Below are positions 30,901 to 43,629 of a stretch of DNA of 64,000 bases, in pieces. Positions within the stretch are counted from its first letter, which is position 1; each line of letters opens with the position of its first letter. This DNA comes from Luscinia megarhynchos (Eukaryota; Chordata; Aves; Passeriformes; Turdidae). The position numbers were made by a program, and so were the translations under genes. The notes beneath the pieces are model-generated. The model saw only the letters and a program-made list of their open reading frames with translations, was not told where the DNA came from and did not search any database. The stretch lies in NCBI GenBank assembly GCA_034336665.1, contig CM067576.1:17814036-17878035 (forward strand). Direction: 5' to 3'.

Positions 30901-32095
30901 ACCCTGAGGCGCCACGCGTGTGCTCATGGAACTGGCAAACAAACCCAGCCCGAGAATTAAAATTTAATTTCACTGGTTTCCCCAAGTCTGGAGAATAAGA
31001 GAGATGAATATTCTTGAGACTTCCCGCGTCTGAAGCATCCAGGGTCCTTGACACACGAAACAGCCCTGCTTGGCAGAACGGGCGGTTAACACTGAAACTC
31101 AGGAGAAGGCAAATATCTCTATTTTAATTATTTCACGCCTGGCCACTGTGGCATAATCAAGATCTAACTACAGTTCTTATCCCACATTGCCAGAACGACT
31201 CCTTCGTGCTCTCAGAGCTGCTAGGAGGAGTCTCAGCTCTCCGGTTCGTCCCTCTAGTTTCTGGGCTGTGATGTGGTTACACACCATCCCAAAATAAAAT
31301 CACTTGTATAATTTCCTAGGGAACCAAATTCAAGACGTCCTGGTAGCAGACTGTTCGCTAATTTTCGATGTTGGCAAAATTAATTCAGCCACGGCACAAA
31401 CCTGAAGCTGTTCAACAGAATATGTGAGGAGCAGGGAAGCATCACACTTATTCCTGAGAGCATCCTCTGCTCCAGGACTTTGCTTCCAGCAAAGCACATT
31501 TCCAGCGGGAGAGATCCCTCTGGAAGTAAAGACAGAGGATGGGAACAGTTTGTTAAGTTGAACAAAGAGAAACCTGAGTCTCCTGTTTAGGACTCAGTAG
31601 CATTGAGCGAACAAGTGTGCCGCTGGTTCCAAGGGCTAGAAGCTAAAATTATAAAAAATCGGGGGAGGGGGGGGGAGGGGGGGGAGGGAGAAAGAAAAAA
31701 AGAAAAAAAGAAAAAAGAAAAAAAGGCAATATATTAATTTTTATTGTGGCTGTGATTAAGTACTGAAATTTTGAATCGATTCTTCATCATTAGGGATATT
31801 TCATTCAAGACTGGATTACTTTTTAAACGAATTATCTTAGCTCAAATAAGGCTTTATTTGGGAGAAATTTAATACCTGTATAATTAGACACTGAATTAAG
31901 ATGACCTTGCCATGGAACAACTACATTTTAATTTACTCTTCATAATTAAAAGCAAATCTCTAAATACCTTAGGCTGATTTTTTTTTTAAACGCCCGTTTA
32001 AATCTTCCTGTTGTTCTAAGCGAACATCTTAAAACGCCGGAGGTTGGTACCAAAAAACTTGTAATCCTGAGATCCCCTGAAATCTGGAAATACAT
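30901..32095. other. Intergenic DNA with homopurine tract
   Basis: Single-copy, AT-leaning sequence. A 65-base pure purine tract at 31661-31725 consists of runs of G followed by runs of A. No gene recognised. Confidence 0.5.
31661..31725 (+). repeat. Homopurine G-run/A-run tract
   Basis: About 30 bases made of G runs broken by single A residues are followed by A runs broken by single G residues. Such mirror-like homopurine tracts can form triplex or quadruplex DNA. It may also be a polymerase-slippage or assembly weak point. Confidence 0.9.
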
Positions 32096-32099
32096 TTTT

Positions 32100-33700
32100 A
32101 ATTAGAGAACTCGAGCGCTGTGCTCCGTGAGCTGGGCTGGAGCAGAGAGCCTTGCAGTCCTTGTTAAGGGCAGTTTCAGAGAGGAGGCACGGGGGGACGG
32201 GAGGACGGACAGACAGACAGCCTGTGCCCCCCGAAAGGTGCTGCAGCCCCGCGGGCTCCCAGCAGCAGTTCCTGTGAAACCAGCTCCGGGTCTGGCATCA
32301 AAACCAGCGCGTGGGGCTCGGCTTTTGCCCGAGGACAGCAACATTTCCAGCCCCTCTCCCGTCCCCGCCAGCGGGGTTTTGGCTGCGGCGCCAGAAGCGA
32401 TCCCGCAGGGCTCGTTCCGCCAGAGGAAGGGGTCTGTGCGCTCGGTCTGCTTCCTCCCCGCAGCTGTGAGCAGCTCAGCCCCGAGGGGCACAAAGCCGGG
32501 GAACCCGCAGCCCCCCGGGGGCTCGCTCCACACCAGCCCCTGGACCCGCCAGTGCTCACGCACTTCTGGAGATGGAAACTCAGACTGAAACTTGCGCCGA
32601 AGCATTTGACAGGCAACGGGATTGTGGGATGGGGCCCGTGAGGCGGATTTTCGGTAAATCAGAGCAGCTCTATGAATGCTGTGTCCCAGCACACGAGGGA
32701 TGGTCGAAAAGCTCCGCAAAGACCTGCGCAGCAAACCTCGCGTACAGCGAGTTCCCCCTGCTGCCCCGAACCTGACAGACCCTGCTGCTCCTGGCACTTC
32801 GCAGAGAGAAGGGGGAAATCCCTCCTGGCTCTGCCGGGGCGGACCGGGAGCGCGCAGCCCGAGTTTATTTGGTGTCATTCAGAATCGACTTTGGCCTCTA
32901 AACCAGAGCTGACTGCTGCCCGAGTACTTACTGAGCTCGGTGCTGCATCCTCGCTTGCTCCAGTCGCTCTCAGCCCATTCACTCCCTGGCAAGAGCGATG
33001 CCAATTCCGATCAAACCCTATTGTACACTAATGACATCCAGGCGGCACCAGCCAAGCGCTGGGAGCAGCTGAGCTCTTCCTCTGCCTGGCGGGTTCAGGA
33101 AGAGTTACAGGTGTAGGATTTGGCTTGGCTGCTTTGTTTTTGCCTCATCTGTTTTCATACATGTTTGAGCCTTCCATGACAGGTCACTGAATTCCAGACA
33201 CAGAAATTATCTTAAAGGAGATTTATTATTTTGGAATAAAGCGGCAAAAAAAAAAAAAAAAAAAAAAAAAAAGCAAAGCAGGCTCTCTGCCCAAGTGAAG
33301 TCTATAAAAGGTAAAAGCTAGACCCTTCCAGAGCTGGTAAAAGCTAGACCCTTCCAGAGCTGCTTGAAGAGCCCCCCTGCAGCACAGCCCCCTCGGCGGG
33401 TGTCAGCCTCCCTCCGTACCTGGGGCAGCCCTGGCGGTGCCGTCCCCTCGGGGCTGGGCGCGGGGCTGCGCGGCGGCCCCGGGGGACGGGCGCACAGGCG
33501 GCCGAGCAGGTGGCTGCACTCGCCGCCTCTCCCACCTGCTGCCCCGTGCCGAGCCACAATGAACTTGTCAGGCCGTGCTATTGTCACCGAGAGCAGATGT
33601 CGCCGGGCAGCGCTGCCCGGCCGCGCTCAGCCCTCGCTGCGAGGCGCTGCCGGAGCCGCTGCTCGGGGGGGCTCGCCCGCCTTTCCTCGGGCCCCGTTTC
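32100..33700. promoter_or_regulatory. CpG-rich intergenic interval, two sub-islands
   Basis: CpG-enriched stretches lie at about 32100-32860 and 33360-33700, separated by ordinary DNA and a 27-base poly(A) at 33246-33272. A TATAAAAG at 33303-33310 faces the second patch on the plus strand. No conserved protein is recognised; ORFs here are not family-like. A noncoding-RNA promoter is possible. Confidence 0.4.
33310..33361 (+). repeat. 26-bp exact tandem duplication
   Basis: GGTAAAAGCTAGACCCTTCC plus CAGAGCT occurs twice in direct tandem (33310-33335 and 33336-33361). It lies just after the TATAAAAG motif and about 40 bp after the long poly(A) run. Confidence 0.9.
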
Positions 33701-35416
33701 TCTCGCTTGCTTCCACCCACTTCCTTCAGCTGTTCTGTAACCCCTGCTCACTGCACCCTGCGGATTTTGGGGTCCTTGCCGTGTTTTACCGCTGGATATT
33801 TTGTGTCTTGCCCGGTGTGCCGGTGGTTTCACCACGGAGCTCTCCCAGCGCTCGCTATCCAGTGGGACCCCAAAACACTGCCCGGCGCGCTGGGCACTGT
33901 CTGTCCCTCACCAGGAGCCCACGCCAAGCCATTTCCATTTCTAAGGCAGTACCCGGTTGCTTGCTCACATACAGCCCCACTGCACTGAGGTTTTAAACAC
34001 AACAAAGACTCCTTTTCCACCTGGAAATCCAGCAGAGCCCCACGGCAGAGCTTCCCACTGCTCCACGCATCCTCATGTCTCTTCCCCACGGCCGCAGCTC
34101 TGCACAGCCCTTCCCCTGCTCTCTCCAGGTGCTCTCATCACTCTCACTTCCAGCTTTGCTCTTCTTGCTCATTCCCGGCTTTCTCCCTCCTTCTCAGCTT
34201 TCTGTGCATGCACTGAGCTCTGGGATTCCCCTTTCTCTGATCTTCCCCTGCACCTTTCCCACTTGCTGCAGTTCCATCATTTCCTGCCCTTCAGTCCCAC
34301 CAGCTCGTGCTCCATCCCCCCTCAACCCATCAGGGCTTCCCAACCTCACTCAGTGTCACAGCCAACACTGCCAGAGTGGGATCACACCTCGCGCACTTCT
34401 GCCTCCGCCCCGTTGTTAATTTGAATTGATTAGAAGGAAAAGTCTTGGCCGGAGAAGAAGCAGCAAACAGCACCGAGAAAAGGAGCCAGTGCTGCGGGAG
34501 GTGTTCCAGCTGCAGCTGGGAAACTGCAGACTGGCATCCAAGGCAAGTCAGCAGAAGTAAACAGAGATAGACAAGGCTGAGGGAGGGTCTCTTTTTTTTT
34601 CCATCTGAGCTAGTGAACAGGGATTTATGTTTCCTCTGCTTTATCTCCCACTCATGGAAGTCTCATCTGGGCTGTAGGACCACAAGCCTGGATGGACAAA
34701 GGGGCTGACAGACTCTGCTGTGTGTGGAGTGACAAAGGAACTGCCTTTGCAGACCTGCAGAGCAAACAGGGAAAAACAGTTGCTCATGTGAATCTTGAGC
34801 AGCACAGAAAGGTAAAATCTTTCACAGGAAGCAGAGATTTGTGCCAGAAGGATTTCTCTTGGAGCTGTGTGACAGAGGCAGTCACACAGGGCTTGGAAGC
34901 CCCATCTAAGAATGCTTTTGAAAAACTGCCTGCAGTTGGAAGGAAAATGCTGCCATGAGGAAGGGACACACGCTGCTTTGTTTTGCCTGCCCTATTCCCT
35001 ACAGCAGTGAAGAGGGGCAGTGGTTTCACCCCAGCCCCTCCATGCAGCAGAAGTACATCCTTCCCCCTCTGAGCACTTGGCTGGAGACAGAGAAGGTCAG
35101 CTTCTCAGAGATCAATGTAGAAAAGCCACAAGCATGACAAGGCAGAAAAAAACCCCTAAACCCCTACAACTTCTACCCTTGATGATATAGAGGAGGATCA
35201 CATTTCAGATCTCCAAAAAAGGTCCTGCAAGTGTTTTTTCCCTGAACGCTTATTTCTGGTACTCTAAAATATTTCAGCTGAGAAAGGTGGAAAAGGCTTT
35301 TTCCCTGCTTGGGCTCTCAGGGACAGTCTCCTTTGGCCACATGGTGGGGTAGCACCAGGCATGGCTGCACTGGGCTTGAGGGCTCTAAAATGGAGTTTTG
35401 AAGTGAAGCCACTAAC

Positions 35417-35728
35417 CCTGACGTGTTGATTCAACACAGAAAAGGCTCCTTCCGTCGGCCTCCTGCTGAATCACGGGGAACAAATTGGAGTTGAAAGCAT
35501 TCCTGATGAGCAGTCTGAGGACAGGGGAAGCTCCAGAGCCCGTGACAATCTGGAAGCAGTGCAGGGCACAGCAGCTGCTCCGCTGGAGCTCCGCAATGGC
35601 AAAGCTCCCCAGAGCGCGCGGCAGCTCAGCGAGCGGGGCCCCGGCTGTGCAGATGCTTTCAGAATCAATTACCCAGCTCAGCTTCTCTGGGCAGTGGGCA
35701 ACAGCCCACTTGTTTCCCCCCTGCAACC
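35417..35728 (-). other. Exon-like open segment of unknown identity
   Basis: On the minus strand a strong acceptor (TTTTCTTTCTGTAG) precedes 312 nt of open frame, followed by CAGG|GTTAGT. The segment is phase 1-1, so it could be inserted or skipped without a frame change, as in extracellular domain exons. The 103-residue reading includes several cysteines (AHC, SIC, SSCC, LHC, FC). The surrounding ORF is 229 codons, unusually long for non-repetitive DNA here. I recognise no family. The opposite strand is also partly open, so this could be chance. Confidence 0.25.
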
Positions 35729-38139
35729 CTACAGAAAGAAAACAGAGCAACATCAGGGTGCCATTTGAGCAGTGAAATGCTGAGGGATCGCTTGGCTCCA
35801 GGTGGAGAGCAGCCATGCACCTGTGCAGAGAGGAAATCTGGGAGCAGAGGGAACCAGGGAGCAGGGGGCTCAGAAGCTGCCAAAACTGACTGAAAATATA
35901 GGCTGAGGAGCTGCACAAGACCAGAAATAGGCAGGCTGTGACCTGAGGGACAGCAACACGTGCCTCAGCCAGCAGCAGAAAGGCAGCATGGAGACAGGAT
36001 GCCCACAGAAGACATGTCACAAGGATAAAAAAGAGTATTTGTAGAAACTCCAGGGAAAGCACGACTAAGTACTGCTTTGAAGTTCTGCTCAGGAGCACAG
36101 GTTAGGATAATCCATGAAGCAGGGTGCAGGACTGCAGCTCCCCAGAGAGATTTTTAGGTGCCAGAACAAAACCAAAATGAATTACCAAAACGTCTCTGCT
36201 GTCTATGAAGGAACCATCTCCTGCACATCACCCTGCAGCTGCACCCACCTGCCTGCCCTCATGCCAGCCTCAAGGGTATAAAAGACATAAGAAAAGGGAC
36301 TTGATGAAAGGTCTTGAAGGATGACCACTTCCTCCTCCCAGTGTGACAGCCCTGTGACTTTAGCCCTGCTAAAGCATCCCCACCTCCTCTGCTTCTCCTG
36401 TGCTGCCAGAGCCAGAGCTGGGCACATCTGGGGAGGGGGACAGGAGAGGAGCTGGCATGGAGGAACAGCACAACCTGGAGCCTCTGCCTGTGGGCTGCAG
36501 CCAGGGGGTTTTACCCCAGGCTGCTCCTGGAATACCTTTTGTCCAGACCTAGAAACATTTTCCCCTGCTCTAAGGTTCCTATTTTCCAGATTTCCAAGGA
36601 AAACCTAGCTCAGGTCACAGCTCAAGGCCGTGGCTCACCCTGTACCTGCCTGCAGGGATGGCAAGAGAGAAGCTGCTCCCCCAGCAGCCCAGCCCCATGC
36701 CCTGCTGGCAGGGTGCCCTCCTGGCCAGGCCTGTAGCACGCTCGGGCCCCTCAGAGCTCCTGCCCCATCCCACCAGCCCAAGGGAGTCCAAGCTGCTTTA
36801 ATCATTAACTTTGCTTTGGTTTCCCGCTCCACTTGAGAGCATGGGCTCTCTGGAGGCCAGGAGCAGCTCAGCAGGGCAGCAGCCCTGGTGGGAGCAGCCC
36901 AGGGCTGGCAGCAGCCGTGCCCACCCGCGGCTGGCGTCCCCCATTCCCGCACTGGGAACGGCGTGTGCGGGGAGCAGCAGGCTGCACTGCCTTTGTATTG
37001 CACCAATTAGCTCTCAGGGCCGTGTCCTCAGCTGAGGCAGAGAGGATGAGCTCCAGTGCAGCTAATGGATCTGTGCTGGTTACACCCTGGCAAGGGCTGG
37101 CCCTCTGCTCGGATGAAAGCAGCCAGGCCGTTCCAGCAGCCCTGGTGTTTAACAGCTCCATTCTGAGCCAGCCTCCTCTACCCCTCACTCCATAAACCAC
37201 AGGCTTTATTAACTAATGGTTAGCCCTTCAGTTAAGTGTCAGGGTCATGTTTTAAGAGGTGCTGACCTCAGAGCTGGTGTGGATTTTGAAGAGACCCAAG
37301 CAGTGGGGGAGGCAGAGCAGAGGCCCTGCCTGGCTGCCCTGAGGATGCAGGGCAGCAGTTCCACAGTCATGCTGGCACTTGCTGCCCTGTGGAAGTACCT
37401 GGGAGTTCAGCACCTTGAATCCAAGCTGAGAGGTCATTCTAGCAAACACAGAGTTGATTTTAACCTCATCGTTTCAACAAGGCTCCTGACCTGTGCAAAG
37501 ATGGGTTTGGGTGCAAGTCTCTGCCTGACAAGGGCCCAGTGGAAATGCTGGGGCTGTAAAGCAGAGCCCAAGTGCACAGGCAGCTCTGGCAGAGGGCAAG
37601 CAGGGTGAGCTGGGAGGACAGACTAACAGCTCCCTGCATTTGTTTTTCAGTTGCACATAATCTGGTCAGAAAAATGTTGTGAAGCTGGGTGACATCCGTC
37701 CCTTGTGTGCTGCTGTCTGGATACCCAGGCGTCACAAGTGTCCTGGCGTGGGTAACACACTATCCCAGTTAGGAGGTTAAGCTTGGGAAGAATGGTGGAA
37801 AAACTATAAATAAAATAGGATTTTTCTAATCATAGATTAAAACACAACTTCCCAAACCTTAGTTTCAGCTAATGCCTCGCTTCTTCCTTCTCTGTCTGGA
37901 CTGAGTGAAGAACATCGAGTGCCTTTCTGCCACCAGAAGGAATAAAAGTTCTGTACAGAGCTGAGGAATCACAACAGCCTAGCACACAAATGTTCTCAAC
38001 AAGGAATATAATACAGGCAGCTCTCACTGAGATGGTTCTTGTGCAATAACTTAAACAGTACAGATTACTACTTGGGGAAATAAATGACAACATAACTTTG
38101 AAACTTGAAAAGCTCTTTCTTCATTGTAATCAATTGCAA

Positions 38140-38420
38140 TAATCCATGTCAGTGATTTAGATGAAGATCAACTTTACCTTTCTTTGCTGATGACACAAAA
38201 CAAAGAGCAATAAAAAACTTAAGTGCATTTGTGCACAACTAATGGATTGGATGTGGCATGTGCCAATGGAAGTCGGTATGTATAATGCAGCATATACTGG
38301 ATGCCAAATTAATGGGATCATTTGGGCATTCTGGAACACTTGTGGCATTGAGTTTAAGTCATTTAAGGAGTCTGGCAGGGGTTGATGGCCTTCTGTTTTC
38401 AGAAGATTGAAGAAGCCTAG
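38140..38420 (+). mobile_element. Possible degraded CR1 reverse-transcriptase fragment
   Basis: The string GTGATTTAGATGAAG followed by TTTGCTGATGACACAAAAC resembles the CR1 coding motif for ...DLDE...FADDTKL, with frame damage between the two parts. It ends without a recognisable 3' tail. The call is tentative. Confidence 0.35.
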
Positions 38421-39296
38421 TACTTCTGTAGGCAAGCCATGGTATGGCTTTTATTCCCTCCATCCAGCTGCTACTCAGCCCAGAGACAAGAGGTAATAAA
38501 ACCAAGGCAATGAGATGGTGCCTGATGTCCCTTACCAGAAACATAAGAATGCAGATTCACCTGAACAGAGAGCTGGAGGTACAGGCACAGTAGATGGATC
38601 AGACAGTCCAACCTGCTGCTGAACGTGGGGACCCTCCCCAGGCTCACACCAACCTGCCATGGCACTGCTGCCTGCTTGGACAAGTTCCTGAGGGACACCA
38701 GTCATGGCATGGAGTGAAATGCATCTCACTGCCCACAGGTACCATCCCAAATCACCTGAGGAGTGCAGAGATTCGTTCAGGGAGCTCAGATGTGCAGCAG
38801 AGCTGCAGACAGGGCAGTTTTCTCCCAGCTGCCTGTTCCAGCAAACTGGCCCAAGCTAGGCTGAGGCACAGGGGCAGAAGAAGCTGGGTCTGATCCCTGT
38901 GGTCCTACAGCAAAGCAGGACCCAGCAAACCCCACATGCTGCTAATAACAGAAATCCTGCTCTCTTTGCTTCTTCAAGTGGAAGTGGGAGGTGCTGCACA
39001 GAGCATCACTCCCTTGAGCTCCCAGGAGGAAAATTCTTGCAGGCTCAGCTCAGAGCAGTCAGCAAGGACCAGCACCTTTGATGTCTGTATAGATACTGCA
39101 GATGTGACTGGGGGATCTGTGGAGTCCACTATCCACAGACAGATTTTGTGATTTGCTTTATTTTTATCTCTTGAAGAATGGCCTGAGGTCTGAGCTTGTG
39201 AGGATGCTTAGACTTGCCTCACTAAGCACCCCAGAAAGCCCAGCCCCCCTCAGTGGAGCACAGTGTGTGGACGCTCAACATCACCTACACCAAAAT

Positions 39297-39425
39297 GTCC
39301 CAGGCCAGGCTGGACGGGACTTGGAGCAGCCTGGGCTATAGAAGGTGCCCCTGCCCATGGCAGGAGTAGGATGGGATGGGTTTTAAGGTCCTCTACAGCT
39401 CAAATCACCCTGTGATTCTGTGATC
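39297..39425 (+). mobile_element. CR1 LINE 3' end fragment
   Basis: The line CAGGCCAGGCTGGACGGGAC, the step CCCCTGCCCATGGCAGGAG, TTTTAAGGTC and the terminal TGTGATTCTGTGATCAC match the well-known 3' region of avian CR1 elements in order. It is 5'-truncated with no coding part. Confidence 0.9.
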
Positions 39426-41390
39426 ACACAGTTCTGGGGCTGAGGCAGAGGCAGAGCACAGCTTACACCCCTCCTGCAGAAGTGTGGAAACTTCCCTCTG
39501 TGCTGCCTGAGGAGCACAGACCCCTCTCAAACATCTCTGCTGGGCACCCCCAGCATTTCCAGCTCTGGGCACGTCCCACAAAGGACATGTGGACATTTCT
39601 GAATGCACGGTGCAGAGATGCTTTAGGCAGCTGTCTTCTTTTCTCACAATGATCTGGTAAGAATTTTTTATTTCTTATCCTTAAAATAAATTCATGGGAG
39701 TATGTATCTTAACACCATTATTTCTCTGACCTTAACAACAGATTTTAAAGATATCTGAAATGTCTAGAAATGCTGAGACCCCTTCAAAAAGGGGAGAAAA
39801 GCACATAGGTGCCAAACTGCAACCAACTGCTCTACAGCTCTGCCCATCAAAGCCACCGGGGTGCCTACACGAGGCAAACTCAGATACCAAAAACAAGTGG
39901 GTGCTAAGAAGAAATATTTATTTGGCTGCTGAGTCAGGAGGAAGTTAGGAGCTTAAAAGACTCAAAAGAGTGGGCAAGGGAAACACACCATTGAAGGAAA
40001 AGGCTCCAAACAGCCCAAACCAAGGGTGTAAACACCCCTTCCACAAAAAATACCCGCCTGCACAGAAGCAAATACTTCACCCACGTGATCCAACTGACTC
40101 AGGTAATACATAAGGAAAATCTCCTGACTGAGGAGGAGCAACTACACAAGCAAGTGCTCACCTGGGTGAGTCCCAGCCCTTAAATTGTCACTCCTCAGCA
40201 GGGGAGGTGATTTCGGTGCAGAAATTCATGCTTCGAGGAAAGTTCAGAGGTGTGATGTGAATCTCAGTATTATTTATATCAGCTATAAATGAGCTAAATT
40301 ATGATCTAGCTGAGCAAAACACTTCTATAAACCAAGGCACTGAATATTGTGTAGTGTGCATGTTTAACAGGACCAGGCTTTCATCAGGGAGTGGAGGAGA
40401 GCTAATAACCCATTGATTTTAGGGCCCATTTAGGAAAAGAATTGCCTATACACATTTGATCACCATGCATTACTTTGTAACATCTAATACCCTGGGCACA
40501 AAATAATGCTGAGAGAGGCAAATTGTGGAGCCATTTTTATCCAGAGAGGGTTTGTGCTTGAGGCCATGGCACAGGGGCTGCAAAGCCAGGAGGAGCTCTG
40601 GGGAGATGGTCGATGCTCCTCCAGTTATGCCGAGCTGTGCCTCGTGCATCCACCCACAGAGCTGCTCAGCCCTTCTTGGGAGATCATTCACACACACAGT
40701 CAGGCAAAGCTTGGAAAACGACCTGTCCAAAATTAATTCCCACTGATGGTTCAACAATCCTTAATTGTCATTGCATTTTTCACCCTTGTTCTATAAAGAT
40801 GAGGTTTTCTGTGCTTAAAACTTCCAAACAGAGGGATTTAGGTACATAGTATGGGCTTTTCAAAACATAAATTCACAGAGATATTTCACTTGCAGATTTA
40901 AGAGTGCTTTGGAAAGATCATCTAAATGCTAAGAATTATTAATTTCATAGCAGCACCAAGCATCAATAGATTAGAACTCAGCTGGATGGGATGTGCAGCA
41001 CTCTCAGACCACATCTCCATCATGACTTTCACAGCCTGGGTTTCAGTGTCTCTCCTGAAAGAGCCGTGCTGCAATACAGCTGCAGGAGCTGCTGCTGCCC
41101 TCACCCTCCTGCAAATCACTCATCTCCTCCTCGGCTGGCTGGAGTGCTTTAAGGAGTCTCCCACGGAGGTAGAGGAGCATTTAGTGGTGAGTGGGAGGGT
41201 GAGAGATAACCCACGATCCCCCCATGCTCCCCCACAGCTAGTCAGAAGGGTATTTCAGAAATCGGGAAGCCAAACAGCTGCCCATACACAACAGCTCGAC
41301 TTCAGCTGCCCACCCCACAGCCTGAGTGCAAAATGCAGACAGCACATTCAGGATCAGGACAACAGCCAGCCCGCCCCCAAATGTGTCCTG

Positions 41391-43550
41391 TCCCGCACCG
41401 GGCACCACATCCTCCACAATTACAGTTCCTGGGATGCGAAGGCTCGGGCCGGCAGGCTCTGGAGTCCGTGCGGGTCCCTTCAGGCGTCCCTCTGTGTTGC
41501 CAGACCTTCAGAGAGACGCTGCAGGGCCCATCAGACCTGCCACACCCGAAGCGGGCCGGCAGGGAACACTGCTCTCCTCCGCAGGGAGAAACACCCTGTG
41601 TTCCAGCCGCTGCTTCCCGAGGCTCCTGCAAACCTGGATTAACTGGGCAGGGTAACTGGGGGTGGCCCCGCCGTGTCCCCTCAGCACAGGCGGAGCTCCG
41701 GTGCCGCAAGACACGGGTGCAGCGGCGGCCTGAGCCCCTCGCCCTCCTCACAGCCCCGAGCGCTCCTCGGGACCGCTCCCCGGGAACAAAGACACCAGCC
41801 GCGCACACCAGCGAGCCCACGGCAGCTCGGGGGACAGAAACCCCGCTGTTTGATCCCTGCTCAGATGGTTGGAACGCAAGTTTGGTTGCGGTTCATAAAA
41901 CCCTTTGACAAATCGGGGTGCCCCGAGGCTCCATCCCGCTGCCTGCGGGCAGCAGCGGCGGGGGAACCCCCGGGGGTCCCTGCCGAGCTCGGAGCCGCTT
42001 GTGCCGTTCATCACGGGGCTGCGAGCACCCGCGGCTGTCTGTGCCAAAGCAGGATCCTCACCCATCACAAAGCCCGTTACTGCAGAACGCAGCAGCGTTT
42101 TGCTCTCTGCAAATACGCTGCTCCTGGGCTTACAGCAATTTGGGGAAACCGCAGGGTAATCGGGAACGTAGAGGCTTGTAGTTATGGAGTGCTCGAACTG
42201 CTAAAGAACAACGATGTGCTGAGGAAAACACACTTTACAGATGTTCGACGGTGCAGGTAGAACGCAACACCAATACACGCATGAATATGTGCGCCGCATA
42301 TTCCATCCCCGTTCAGAGCTGAATTCTCCCCCGATTTCACTGGCACTGGTTTCCGGGGGCTGTTCTGCGCACGGTACCGGGGGTTCTCTCGCTCTCTGCC
42401 CCGCGTTCGGTGCCGGTGCGGAGGGGAAGGCGGAGGGGAAGGCGGAGGGCTAGCATCACCCCGGCATCGCCGCGTGAAGGGCGGAGAGCGGGGGGAAAAC
42501 GAAAGCACCGAGCAGGGCCGCCCGGGGGCTGCGGCGCAGCACCGGAGGGGAGCTGGTGGGGACAGAGGACCGGAGTGCGGCGGTCCTCGCACTCTGTCGC
42601 CCGGTATAGATTTCACCGTTGTTTTTCCTTCCTTCCCTGCCAGAGACCTCCCCTCGATCGGTGTTTCAGCTTAAGCTGCACATTCTGTCTGGTGAATGGC
42701 ACCGGCCGGGCCCAGCACCATCACCTCGGTGCGACAGAATTCGGCTCTGCCGTGAGCCCTCCACTGCCTGTCCCCGACAAACAAAATCAAACCAAACCAA
42801 CCGGAGCCCGTGCCCTGATACCGATGACGAAAAAAATAGTTAGGGAAATTTTTTCTCCATCCTTCGCCCTGCCTGGCCCTGAGCCGCCCTGAGGCGCAGC
42901 CCGGCCGGGAGAGGTGTTAGACTCCCGCAGCCTCCCGGTGACCGCGGCCGGGCTGCGGCAGAGCCCCCGTCCGGGAGCGCGGCCACCGCAGCTCCGGCTC
43001 CTGCCCACGGCCGGAGGAAAACCGCCTGGCCGTGACCGCTTTCTAAAAAAATGTCAGTTTTGCAGCTTCCCCCGTTGTTGGAGGCCGGGGCACCGGGGCC
43101 CGAGAACTACGGGAGGTTGATCTTAAAAATCCCCCTGCACAACGGTGCTGGGGCGAGCCCCGGAGGCTCGGCCGCGGCCAGCGCCGTCCCGCTGCCGGCG
43201 CGGTACGCGCAGAGAAGGCAGCAGAACGAAAACGCGGCGGGACCGCGTGGCTGGCGGGGAGAAATTACCGGGGACTAGCGGGGCCTGCACCGGAGCCTGC
43301 TCCGGGCCCGCACTCCTCCCTGCCGGCCACCCCTCGCTCCCGCACGGCGCTGCTGACCGTGCCCCGCCGCCGCACCCCGCTCCCAGCCCGCCCGCTGTCC
43401 CGGAGCCCTCCCCGGTGCTGTGCCGCCCCGGTTCGGCTCCGCTCCTCTCTGCCAGCCCAGGCTCCCCGCCCGGCCCGCAGCGCCCGGCCCGGCGGGCTCG
43501 GCTCGGCTCTCCCCGGCGCGGCGGCAGGCAGGGAGCGGAGAGACGTTTGT
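41391..43550. promoter_or_regulatory. CpG-rich domain downstream of TLX3
   Basis: CpG density is high at about 41390-42080 and 42270-43550, beyond the TLX3 3' end. Extended CpG-rich domains around homeobox genes are typical Polycomb targets. An inverted repeat with arms GAATATG and CATATTC lies at 42283-42303. No gene is recognised in this interval. Confidence 0.5.
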
Positions 43551-43560
43551 AAAGAAAACG

Positions 43561-43566
43561 TTTATT
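43561..43566 (-). terminator. TLX3: TLX3 candidate poly(A) signal, distal
   Basis: AATAAA on the minus strand is followed downstream by CGTTTTCTTTACAAACG. It is the second of two AATAAA hexamers after the stop codon. Which one is used cannot be told from sequence. Confidence 0.5.
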
Positions 43567-43623
43567 TACACGTCTCGGCAAGTACAAAGTATTATACATG
43601 GTCTGTGTCAACCCCAAATCCTC

Positions 43624-43629
43624 TTTATT
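43624..43629 (-). terminator. TLX3: TLX3 candidate poly(A) signal, proximal
   Basis: AATAAA on the minus strand is followed by GAGGATTTGGGGTTGAC, a GT-containing downstream region. Confidence 0.5.

Larger units (their letters stand above)
33701..41390. other. Intergenic DNA with CR1 remnants and one exon-like ORF
   Basis: No gene is recognised. The interval contains a CR1 tail, a possible degraded CR1 reverse-transcriptase piece, a TATAAAAG at 36277-36284, and a 312-nt exon-like open segment on the minus strand at 35417-35728 (see the separate entry). Confidence 0.5.

Noticed and set aside
32102..32878. 258-codon minus-strand ORF in CpG-rich DNA
   Set aside because: Stop codons are rare in GC-rich DNA, the translation resembles no family, and no clear splice or start context was seen.
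41418..41440. ZNF143-like site (ATTACAGTTCCTGGGATGC)
   Set aside because: About four mismatches to the ACTACAATTCCCAGAATGC consensus and no promoter evidence beside it.
40926..41642. 238-codon plus-strand ORF
   Set aside because: It crosses from ordinary DNA into CpG-rich DNA with no change in frame quality and no family features. It may be chance; weaker than the 35.4 kb candidate because it lacks matching splice signals.
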